The notes under the pieces: model-generated | The model's input: the letters and a program-made list of their open reading frames with translations, nothing else | What the model was told of the DNA's origin: nothing | Databases searched by the model: none | Assembly (NCBI GenBank): GCA_029007575.1 | Contig: JAQXIB010000211.1 | Coordinates: 1-5,167 of the forward strand | Direction of reading: 5' to 3' | DNA from: Clostridiales bacterium | Lineage (GTDB): Bacteria; Bacillota; Clostridia; Oscillospirales; Ruminococcaceae | Length of the DNA: 5,167 bases | Shown here: positions 1 to 5,167 of the stretch, one piece after another | Layout of the letters: each line of letters begins with the position of its first letter | How positions within the stretch are numbered: position 1 is the first letter of the stretch | Made by a program: the position numbers and the translations under genes

Positions 1-1207
1 CTGCTTCTCCGGTTTTTACCAAAGAAATATTTTTCAAGGTGTATTCTTTCATGCCATAACCACCGAAACCAACATATCCCGTTTCAACCGGTGTATAGCT
101 GTCAGCTTGTGTTTGTGCAATCTGAACACCGTCGACATAGACGATCATTTGAGTCGGAGAGGTTACAATTTTAAACTGATAATCGGTTCCTGCCTGAATT
201 TCTTTCGTACCCACGCTGCTTCCGTCCGCCATTATAGCACCGGAATATTCAGTTGCCAAACGAATCTGATTCAGACTAAACCATGCAGCCATCCATTGTC
301 CGGAAGCGCTGGTATCATTTGAATTAGAAACACGAATCGGCATTCTCAGCTGAATCGAGTCTGCCTCTTTGATATTCAGCGTAAAGGAATATTCATAAAT
401 ACCTTTTTTCTCTAAAGACGCATTGGTGAAGGTAATCGCATGATCTCCCGCTTCTTTTACCGTGATGGAATTGGTTGCCGCATCCACCGTATATTTTGCG
501 GTATCCCAAGCCACCGCAGCGTTTTCCAGCAAATTCACCGCTTCCGCTTCTTGCTCTACCAAAGAAATATTTTTCAGGGTATAGGGTGCCAAATTGTAGC
601 ATCCAAAGCCGATATACCCAGTGTCTACCTTGGCAGTATCAACCACTGTCGTTTCCGCAACCTTTTCATTGTCAATATATACTGTCATCTTATCAGGTGC
701 AGTAACGATTTTAAATTGATAATCAGTGCCTGCAACAAAGTCCTTACTTGCAAGGTCTTCTCCTAACGTCCAGCCTGCGCCGTCCAGTGACACATTACCG
801 TCATTAACAGAGGCAAGTCGAATTTGATCAAAATCAAACCAAATATTCAGCCACTGACCAGAAGCTGCATAGTCATTTGCTTTTGAAACACGAATCGGTA
901 TTCTCAGCGATGAACCCGCCGCGTCCGCTTTGGTCATATTTGCAGTAAATGAATATTCATAGGTTTTAGCTTTTTCTAAGGTAATATTTGCGTAAGTCGC
1001 ACACTGTAATTGACCTGTGTAATCCTTCATGGTAATCGTATTTGCTGCTTCATCTACAGTATCCTCAGTGGAAACCTTGTCTGCAAGGGTCTCCAAAAGA
1101 TTGGTGCTGCCTGCAGAAAAAACAGTGAAGACGCTAAAAGTTCCGACAAACAATGCAATCGCTACCAGCATTGCAAGCCATTTTTGATGTTTTACTCTTG
1201 TTTGCAT
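1..1207 (-). CDS. Exported protein with tandem ConA/LamG-like beta-sandwich repeats, C-terminus cut by window edge
   Basis: This frame is open for 402 codons from an ATG at 1207 to the left edge with no stop, so the C-terminus is missing. The start is fixed by a perfect AGGAGG (1216-1221) 8 nt upstream. Residues 1-32 form a Sec signal peptide: basic start MQTRVKHQK, hydrophobic core, then FSAGS as the likely cleavage area. Two homologous units follow, about residues 36-217 and 225-397. Both begin NLLE and share EYSFT, PIRVS, SGQW, QIRLA, GTDYQFKIVT, a VYxD hairpin, ETGY/DTGY-xGFG and end YTLKNISLV. The pattern of a Tyr-X-Phe-Lys strand, a VYxD strand and a final GxxGFG...LKNISL strand is typical of LamG/DUF1080-type jelly rolls that bind or cleave glycans. 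I see no obvious catalytic motif, so glycan binding is the better guess. The missing part could hold more repeats, a catalytic domain or a cell-wall anchor. It is the last visible gene of the cluster and may have its own promoter in the 138-bp leader. Confidence 0.88.
   Translation of the reverse strand, partial: MQTRVKHQKWLAMLVAIALFVGTFSVFTVFSAGSTNLLETLADKVSTEDTVDEAANTITMKDYTGQLQCATYANITLEKAKTYEYSFTANMTKADAAGSSLRIPIRVSKANDYAASGQWLNIWFDFDQIRLASVNDGNVSLDGAGWTLGEDLASKDFVAGTDYQFKIVTAPDKMTVYIDNEKVAETTVVDTAKVDTGYIGFGCYNLAPYTLKNISLVEQEAEAVNLLENAAVAWDTAKYTVDAATNSITVKEAGDHAITFTNASLEKKGIYEYSFTLNIKEADSIQLRMPIRVSNSNDTSASGQWMAAWFSLNQIRLATEYSGAIMADGSSVGTKEIQAGTDYQFKIVTSPTQMIVYVDGVQIAQTQADSYTPVETGYVGFGGYGMKEYTLKNISLVKTGEA
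17..36 (-). repeat. 20-bp direct repeat, copy A (partner at 557-576)
   Basis: Positions 17-36 and 557-576 are identical over 20 bp, exactly 540 bp apart. They encode the terminal strand LKNISLV of the two protein repeat units. Identity at the codon level suggests either a fairly recent internal duplication or gene conversion at this spot. Confidence 0.85.
17..535 (-). repeat. Protein repeat unit 2 (about 173 residues)
   Basis: This is the second beta-sandwich copy, residues 225-397, separated from unit 1 by a short EQEAEAV linker. The second half is in register with unit 1 at exactly 180 residues (GTDYQFKIVT at 160 and 340; YTLKNISLV at 209 and 389). The last visible residues (KTGEA) resemble the inter-unit linker, so a third unit beyond the left edge is possible but not shown. 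Confidence 0.85.
557..576 (-). repeat. 20-bp direct repeat, copy B (partner at 17-36)
   Basis: This is identical to 17-36, 540 bp away, and encodes the last strand of repeat unit 1. It lies inside the coding sequence and is not a mobile-element end. Confidence 0.85.
557..1102 (-). repeat. Protein repeat unit 1 (about 182 residues)
   Basis: This is the first beta-sandwich copy of the exported protein, residues 36-217. It aligns with unit 2 along its whole length. Its loop at residues 134-160 is about 6 residues longer than the matching loop of unit 2 (residues 320-340), and there are smaller length differences before it. This copy has an Asp-rich segment (WFDFDQ) where unit 2 has WFSLNQ. Confidence 0.85.
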
Positions 1208-1215
1208 TCTTTTTT

Positions 1216-1221
1216 CCTCCT
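1216..1221 (-). promoter_or_regulatory. Ribosome binding site for the exported repeat protein
   Basis: A perfect AGGAGG on the minus strand lies 8 nt before the ATG at 1207. It decides the start of a gene that has no stop in the window. Confidence 0.85.
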
Positions 1222-1287
1222 AACATAAATGATATTGAAATAAATTTGTTTGACCGATATATAGACCAACAAATCCTCCTTTCCGGT

Positions 1288-1317
1288 TATATACCGTGGT
1301 AATCATTATTATTTAAA
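1288..1317 (-). promoter_or_regulatory. Weak candidate sigma-A promoter for the repeat-protein gene
   Basis: On the minus strand, TTTAAA (1312-1317; 4 of 6 to TTGACA) is followed after 18 nt by TATATA (1288-1293; 4 of 6 to TATAAT). The overlapping TATAAC (1286-1291) fits the -10 box better (5 of 6), but the spacer is then 20 nt. The region is AT-rich, so such matches arise easily by chance. Confidence 0.22.
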
Positions 1318-1345
1318 CACCTGCAATCAGGCGTGAAAACCGAAA

Positions 1346-2656
1346 TCACCAATTCATGACCTCTTTCAGATATTCCGCAAGCTGATCTGCCAACTGCTGA
1401 TGACCATAAACAGAAGGATGTCCATCCGCTCCGAAAGCGCCTTGAGTATCTTCTATTATCCCAAAGAACTGTCCGATCTTCTGATCTTTGTATTGTTCTT
1501 TACGAGTATCGACTACCCGTGTCAACAGGTCAAGCGGCTTATCGGTTCCGCCGCAGGTCGTGCAGACAATATAAGCCTTCGGATATTTTTTTCGGATTTT
1601 AGCGATAAAGTCCAAATATGCTTTATAATAATTACCGTCGTTGACATTCATCGCGTAATCGTTGGTTCCCAAATTGATGATGACCACATCCGGAGGCGAT
1701 TGAATAAATCGATAAGTCACCGGTTCCTTATAAATCATGCGTTCGAAATATTTCGGCACCACTTCGGTAGTAGAGCCCGACAAGCTGACATATACCCCAT
1801 GTCCGGAAAGGGCGATATCGGTATATTCCGCATCTAATGCCTTTGCCGCAAGTGCCCCGTAAGTCAGGTCCGCATTTTCTTCGTTCAATCGGAATCCGGG
1901 TTCTGTGCCCTCGTTCCCATATCCTGCTGAAATCGAATCCCCGTAGATCTCAATGCGTCTGTTTTTTCTTGCCGGAGCGGGTGCCGCCTTTCCGGAGCCG
2001 TAATCAAACCCTTCAAATTGGATCAAAGAGCCGAATTGCGCTTCGGTACGCTTCGTGATCCTGACTGTGTGATATCCGTTTTTCAGATTTTTCGCCAGCT
2101 GATATTTTTCAGTACCCTGTTGTACTTTCAAAACAAAAGCTTTTCCACCATCAACTGACACGTTAAAATAATCTTCTGTACCATATGGCCCAAGCCGCAT
2201 GGTACGCAATAAAATGCTGATTTCTGTTCCCTCAAAGCCCGCCGTAATGGTGCTGCCCGACCATTCGAACTGATATTTCCCGGAGGATACTTCCGAAAAG
2301 CGTCCAATCAATTCCATGTTGTTTTCGCTTTTCTGGAGCACAGGCGCAGAAGAAGCCTCTTGCCTCTTGGAAGAAGTGGCAAGGGCTGAGGAAGCCTTTG
2401 CCCGTTCGGAAGAAACAAGCGTTTTATCAGAAGAAACTTTTGCAGAAGTACTTGCCTGCTCGGTCAATGCTTCATCGACCAAAGAGGAAATTTCTGCGTT
2501 GCTTGCAGTAACCTCATTCATGTCAGAACTCAACTCCTCAAAAGATAAATTAGATGAAACCTGTTCCACCGTTGCTGGATTCTTATCGTGACATCCACTG
2601 AAACTCATGCTCAATAAAATTCCAACCATAATAAGAATGCCATATCTGTTTTTCAC
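1346..2656 (-). CDS. Lipoprotein carbohydrate esterase, CE2-like (jelly roll plus SGNH/GDSL hydrolase domain)
   Basis: This probably removes acetyl or other acyl groups from a polysaccharide at the cell surface. Numbering is from the GTG at 2656 (436 aa). MKNR plus a hydrophobic stretch ends in SFSGC, a lipobox with Cys22, though Phe at -3 is not the usual Leu. Residues 26-112 form a Ser/Ala/Glu-rich linker. Residues 113-220 look like the N-terminal beta-sandwich of CE2 enzymes. The SGNH domain covers about 233-436: block I YGDSISAGYG with nucleophile Ser241, block II SGHG (Gly285), block III INLGTND (Asn332), block V DGHPS with Asp411 and His413. The order jelly roll then SGNH, and the GDSISAGYGNEG and NLGTNDY motifs, match CE2 acetyl esterases better than other GDSL families. 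The start is uncertain: TTG 2680 and ATG 2671 are also in frame but lack a Shine-Dalgarno, while the GTG has GGAG 9 nt upstream. The exact substrate cannot be read from the sequence. Confidence 0.87.
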   Translation of the reverse strand: MKNRYGILIMVGILLSMSFSGCHDKNPATVEQVSSNLSFEELSSDMNEVTASNAEISSLVDEALTEQASTSAKVSSDKTLVSSERAKASSALATSSKRQEASSAPVLQKSENNMELIGRFSEVSSGKYQFEWSGSTITAGFEGTEISILLRTMRLGPYGTEDYFNVSVDGGKAFVLKVQQGTEKYQLAKNLKNGYHTVRITKRTEAQFGSLIQFEGFDYGSGKAAPAPARKNRRIEIYGDSISAGYGNEGTEPGFRLNEENADLTYGALAAKALDAEYTDIALSGHGVYVSLSGSTTEVVPKYFERMIYKEPVTYRFIQSPPDVVIINLGTNDYAMNVNDGNYYKAYLDFIAKIRKKYPKAYIVCTTCGGTDKPLDLLTRVVDTRKEQYKDQKIGQFFGIIEDTQGAFGADGHPSVYGHQQLADQLAEYLKEVMNW

Positions 2657-2665
2657 TCTGATCCG

Positions 2666-2669
2666 CTCC
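2666..2669 (-). promoter_or_regulatory. Possible ribosome binding site deciding the GTG start of the esterase
   Basis: GGAG on the minus strand lies 9 nt before the GTG at 2656. It overlaps the alternative ATG start (2669-2671), so the two starts are mutually suggestive. No Shine-Dalgarno-like sequence precedes the ATG or the TTG at 2680. Confidence 0.45.
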
Positions 2670-2702
2670 ATCCGTTTCAAATTAAAAGATGCCGAAAAAG
2701 CG

Positions 2703-3614
2703 TTAGTTTGCCATGCCCGACAAAGTAATACTCTTTACTAATAATTTTTGTCCGAAACCAAACAGTACCAAAAGAGGAATAATGATCAAAATTGCCATCG
2801 CATTACGGGTGATATTTGTTCCCAGCATATCTGCGTTTAGCCCCACTCGGATATAGAAAGACTCGATCGTATTCGCAAAAACAGGAAGCTCATTGAAATA
2901 AATGCTGGAATAGGTCGAATCTGTCCATTGCCAACAAAAAGAAAACAAAAATACGGTCATCATCATGGTGCGGGCATTCGGAAGCATAACTTGAAAAAAG
3001 GTGCGAATGGTGCCGGCACCGTCTATGTAAGCTGCTTCCTCCAACGCCAACGGGATAGAACGAAAGAATTGCTGCAGCAAATAAATATATAGACCTTCTT
3101 TGATCCCCAATCCGGTAAATGCCAAAATCAGCATCGGCCAAAAGGTATCCACCAAATTGATCGTGAAATTGCCGATCCCGAAATATACAAAGCCCAAATA
3201 CTGTGCAATACTGATGACGTGATATGGAACCAGTATAATCACAATCACCGCCGCTGACAGGATTTTGTTTCCTAAAAAGCGAAATCTTGCCAACCCGTAT
3301 CCAATCATCGTACATGATAATACTTGAATCACGGCGACACCCAGGGATAAAAACAAGGTGTTAGGAAGGGTCTGACTTAAATTTAATCCTTCCCAAGCTC
3401 TCTGCCAATAATATAGCGAAGGGTTTCGTGCAACTAAATGTACTGTGGAATCCAATAAATCGTCAGGACTCATAAAAGCCATCAATGTTTTGTAAATAAA
3501 CGGCTTGATTATAATGAATGCCAATCCGAATATGACTACAAAGCGTACAAAAGAAAGAAGCCATTTTCCGACTGTTCCCTTTTTTAACTGATGCCGAGCT
3601 GAAACAGCGCTCAT
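2703..3614 (-). CDS. Carbohydrate ABC transporter permease, MalG-like (CUT1 family)
   Basis: This 303-aa inner-membrane permease forms the channel with the MalF-like protein upstream. Hydrophobic segments lie at about 19-46, 83-107, 115-140, 156-170, 213-233 and 271-288, fitting six membrane spans. The cytoplasmic EAA loop that docks the ATPase is clear: LEEAAYIDGAG (191-201) with Glu193, Asp198 and Gly199, then LP at 211-212. GYGLARFRFLGNK (105-117) and the C-terminal KSITLSGMAN are also typical of MalG/LacG-type proteins. The ATG at 3614 overlaps the TGA of the upstream permease as ATGA and has GGAGG 7 nt upstream. An upstream in-frame start at 3689 would add 25 residues lying wholly within the upstream gene and was rejected. 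The segment between spans 1 and 2 (about 47-82) is extracytoplasmic. The sugar is unknown; the neighbours suggest an oligosaccharide. Confidence 0.93.
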   Translation of the reverse strand: MSAVSARHQLKKGTVGKWLLSFVRFVVIFGLAFIIIKPFIYKTLMAFMSPDDLLDSTVHLVARNPSLYYWQRAWEGLNLSQTLPNTLFLSLGVAVIQVLSCTMIGYGLARFRFLGNKILSAAVIVIILVPYHVISIAQYLGFVYFGIGNFTINLVDTFWPMLILAFTGLGIKEGLYIYLLQQFFRSIPLALEEAAYIDGAGTIRTFFQVMLPNARTMMMTVFLFSFCWQWTDSTYSSIYFNELPVFANTIESFYIRVGLNADMLGTNITRNAMAILIIIPLLVLFGFGQKLLVKSITLSGMAN

Positions 3615-4528
3615 CTTGCTTCCTCCCCCTGATAGCGAATCATCTTTTGCAGCAGCACTAAAACAATGCCGATAACAACTGCTATGCATCCCAGATAAAT
3701 CACATACATTGCAGTACCCTGCGCGTACATGTTGTTCCGAAACGCCAAGCCGTTAATATAGTCAACCAGCGTCCCCTGATCATCTGCCAAAATATCAATA
3801 ATGGTATACACAACGCAAACCTTAATTTGTGCTCCGATCATCGGGAAAGTGATTTTCCAGAAAAACTCCCATTTATTGCATCCTTCTACTTCTGCTGCCT
3901 CATAGAGGGACGGGGAAATTTCCTGCATTCCTGCCAGCAAGATATAAATCTGCATACCGCTGGATTTTACGATATCGTAAAGTCCGGCAATCGCGCCGCC
4001 GATTAATTCGATCAACTGAGAAGGCAGGTTGATCTGGGTCAACAAGGTAGCGATCTCAACCTTTTCCCCTGCGGATAAGCCGATATCAAGCTGTCTGGAT
4101 TCTTCGACAATTCCCATAATACCGGTTGTTGTTTCAACTGTTGCAATAACCCCGGTTGCCAAAATAACCGGAACAAAAAAGATAATTCTGGCAACGCCGC
4201 GGCCATGGAATTTGGTGTTTAAAATACTGGCGATAAACAAGCTGAAGATCAAAATGACCGGTATATCGGTAATAAAGCTTTTCATGCTCGAAATCAAATA
4301 AGGAACAAAATGCGGGTCGGTATCAAACGCCTCTTTGAAATATTTCATTCCTACGCTATTTAAAGTATAGCCTTCATTGCTCAGAGCAATATCGTTCACC
4401 GCAAACCGAAAAGTCTGAATCAAATTAGGAACAAACACAAATGCGAGTCCCAATAACAACGGCAAGACAAAAAAGTACCCCGACAAAGCCCGCCGCTGCA
4501 ATAAATGAGATTTATTTTGCCGTTTCAT
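3611..4528 (-). CDS. Carbohydrate ABC transporter permease, MalF-like (CUT1 family)
   Basis: This 305-aa inner-membrane permease is the partner of the MalG-like protein. A basic N-terminus (MKRQNKSHLLQRR) precedes span 1 at about 17-38. Further hydrophobic segments lie near 76-104, 113-133, 175-200, 232-247 and 271-294. The EAA loop reads LYEAAEVEGCNKW (208-220), with Glu210 and Gly216 kept and Glu215 where Asp is usual, then FP at 228-229. Residues 137-187 form an insert-like stretch between spans (GIMGIVEES...YDIVKSSG). I associate this with MalF relatives found beside DUF5696 genes, where it probably faces outward. The ATG at 4528 overlaps the TGA of the upstream gene (ATGA) and has GGAGG 7 nt upstream, so the start is secure. 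No ATPase gene is adjacent. As in many Firmicute CUT1 systems, a shared MsmX/MsmK-type ATPase could serve it; this is inference. Confidence 0.93.
   Translation of the reverse strand: MKRQNKSHLLQRRALSGYFFVLPLLLGLAFVFVPNLIQTFRFAVNDIALSNEGYTLNSVGMKYFKEAFDTDPHFVPYLISSMKSFITDIPVILIFSLFIASILNTKFHGRGVARIIFFVPVILATGVIATVETTTGIMGIVEESRQLDIGLSAGEKVEIATLLTQINLPSQLIELIGGAIAGLYDIVKSSGMQIYILLAGMQEISPSLYEAAEVEGCNKWEFFWKITFPMIGAQIKVCVVYTIIDILADDQGTLVDYINGLAFRNNMYAQGTAMYVIYLGCIAVVIGIVLVLLQKMIRYQGEEAR
3622..3626 (-). promoter_or_regulatory. Ribosome binding site of the MalG-like permease
   Basis: GGAGG on the minus strand lies 7 nt before the ATG at 3614, inside the 3' end of the upstream gene. Together with the ATGA stop/start overlap, this indicates translational coupling and rules out the longer start at 3689. 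Confidence 0.8.
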
Positions 4529-5167
4529 ACCGTTCCCTCCGTTATCGTTCCGTTTTGTAACATCACAAAGCCCTTTGCCGGAATTTTTTTACCGTCGACG
4601 GTCACAGGATTTTGATTGTAATTGACAAAAATCTGTACTCCGTTTTCGAATCGGGAACAATAAACCCGCTCAGATAATCGTTCGTGTGAAACAAATCGGC
4701 TTGCCGCAACCGCAGAATACACCTCTTTCACATGATTGTACCGCTCGATTACTTTAGAAAGCTGCTGCTTGCTGCTCAGAGAATAATAATACTGTCCGTA
4801 TTCCGTAGAACTGAGCTGTATTTCATCGCCGGTACATAAAACAAAGGACAATCCTGCGCCATACTCTACCGCTTTCAGACAAGCGGTTTCAGGATCAGCA
4901 GAAAGATTGATCGGAACACCGGAATAGGGAATATAACCATGAATGACCATTTGATAAAACGGTACACTTTCCGCGCTCACATCATATTCAGAGGAGCGCA
5001 TCGGTACATTGTCAATCCGTGACAGCCCCGAAACAGCATATAAGTTACCGACATCAGAAAGCACCGGTCGGGATGCGGCAGCTGTTTCAATGCTTTTACG
5101 AATGGTCTCCGCTGTTTTCACACGATCACTGCCGTTTTTTGCGCTGTAATCTCCTGTCAACAGATAA
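4525..5167 (-). CDS. DUF5696-like protein, C-terminal part (5' end beyond right edge)
   Basis: The frame is open through the right edge and gives the last 213 residues before TGA at 4525-4527. A TTG at 5160 could be taken as a start, but upstream codons are open, no Shine-Dalgarno is visible and the fold begins mid-domain, so this is a fragment. From memory it matches the C-terminal end of DUF5696 proteins (usually about 700-900 residues). Shared features are the VPFYQMVIHGYIPYSG segment (about 68-83), the KAVEYGAGLSFVL segment and a closing beta domain with FENGVQIFVNYN and a VDGKKIPAKGF hairpin (about 171-200). Such a closing all-beta domain is common after TIM-barrel glycosidase domains. 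The family is uncharacterised as far as I know, and a glycan-processing role is inferred from its constant company with sugar ABC permeases. It overlaps the MalF-like gene by 4 bp. Confidence 0.75.
   Translation of the reverse strand, partial: YLLTGDYSAKNGSDRVKTAETIRKSIETAAASRPVLSDVGNLYAVSGLSRIDNVPMRSSEYDVSAESVPFYQMVIHGYIPYSGVPINLSADPETACLKAVEYGAGLSFVLCTGDEIQLSSTEYGQYYYSLSSKQQLSKVIERYNHVKEVYSAVAASRFVSHERLSERVYCSRFENGVQIFVNYNQNPVTVDGKKIPAKGFVMLQNGTITEGTV
4536..4540 (-). promoter_or_regulatory. Ribosome binding site of the MalF-like permease
   Basis: GGAGG on the minus strand lies 7 nt before the ATG at 4528, within the final codons of the DUF5696-like gene. It supports translational coupling of the two genes. 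Confidence 0.8.

Larger units (their letters stand above)
1208..1345 (-). other. 138-bp intergenic leader between the esterase and repeat-protein genes
   Basis: This is the only sizeable non-coding gap in the window. It is AT-rich and carries two perfect AGGAGG motifs on the minus strand: one used by the downstream gene (1216-1221) and another at 1275-1280. A 13-nt interrupted palindrome (CGGT-N5-ACCG, 1284-1296) lies near its middle. There is no strong GC hairpin with a T-run, so I see no intrinsic terminator behind the esterase gene. Read-through from the operon is possible, as is a separate promoter here. Confidence 0.5.

Noticed and set aside
440..766. 108-codon plus-strand open frame and other short plus-strand frames between 107 and 1228
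   Set aside because: They lie antisense to the continuous 402-codon repeat protein. Their apparent repeats are just the complement of the real repeats.
1284..1296. Small inverted repeat as a terminator
   Set aside because: The stem is only 4 bp with a TATAT loop and no T-run follows on the minus strand, so it cannot be called a rho-independent terminator.
1334..1350. Possible CcpA cre-like or operator palindrome (GTGA-N9-TCAC) at the end of the esterase gene
   Set aside because: It misses the cre consensus by a one-base insertion, has only 4-bp arms and overlaps the stop codon, so chance is the simplest explanation.
1400..1837. 145-codon plus-strand open frame
   Set aside because: It is antisense to the SGNH domain, whose catalytic motifs are intact. 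It shows no domain and no ribosome binding site, and its composition is that of a reversed coding strand.
2316..2591. 91-codon plus-strand frame rich in Glu, Ala and Ser
   Set aside because: It is antisense to the Ser-rich linker of the esterase. Its low-complexity composition is the complement of the Ser/Ala codons.
2890..3315. 141-codon minus-strand frame
   Set aside because: It is out of frame inside the MalG-like gene, which has all expected membrane spans and the EAA loop.
3615..3689. Longer start for the MalG-like permease
   Set aside because: The extra 25 residues (MHSSCYRHC...) lie entirely inside the upstream gene and resemble no permease N-terminus. The ATG at 3614 has a strong GGAGG and the typical ATGA overlap.
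1..5167. tRNA, rRNA, riboswitch, CRISPR array or insertion sequence
   Set aside because: Almost all of the window is coding. The only gap over 100 bp shows no cloverleaf, spaced repeats, transposase motif or known riboswitch core that I can recognise.

Overview
The window holds five genes, all on the minus strand and read from right to left. Both outermost genes run off the ends. Moderate GC, consensus AGGAGG-type ribosome binding sites, a lipoprotein signal on the esterase and the gene families present all suggest a Firmicute, most likely an anaerobic clostridial (gut or rumen type) bacterium. No marker gene fixes the genus, so this is an inference.

Right to left (transcription order): 4525-5167 is the C-terminal 213 residues of a large DUF5696-like protein, a family I associate with carbohydrate ABC transporter loci in Firmicutes. 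It overlaps by 4 bp (ATGA) a MalF-like sugar ABC permease (3611-4528). That in turn overlaps by 4 bp (ATGA) a MalG-like permease (2703-3614). After a gap of about 46 bp comes a lipoprotein with a Ser-rich linker, a jelly-roll domain and an SGNH hydrolase domain, with the layout of carbohydrate esterase family 2 (1346-2656). A 138-bp intergenic leader (1208-1345) follows. The last gene (1-1207) has a signal peptide and two tandem copies, about 180 residues each, of a ConA/LamG-like beta-sandwich, and is still open at the left edge. It has no stop codon in the window, so a simple ORF scan would miss it.

The genes read as part of a Gram-positive glycan-utilisation locus. A surface lectin-like repeat protein and a surface deacetylase would act on an acylated glycan outside the cell. 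A CUT1-type permease pair would import the released oligosaccharides. The DUF5696 protein would be a partner, possibly a glycan-processing enzyme. No ATPase, solute-binding protein or regulator is visible. The first may be a shared MsmX/MsmK-type ATPase, and the others may lie beyond the right edge. No RNA gene, CRISPR array, mobile element or clear rho-independent terminator was seen.
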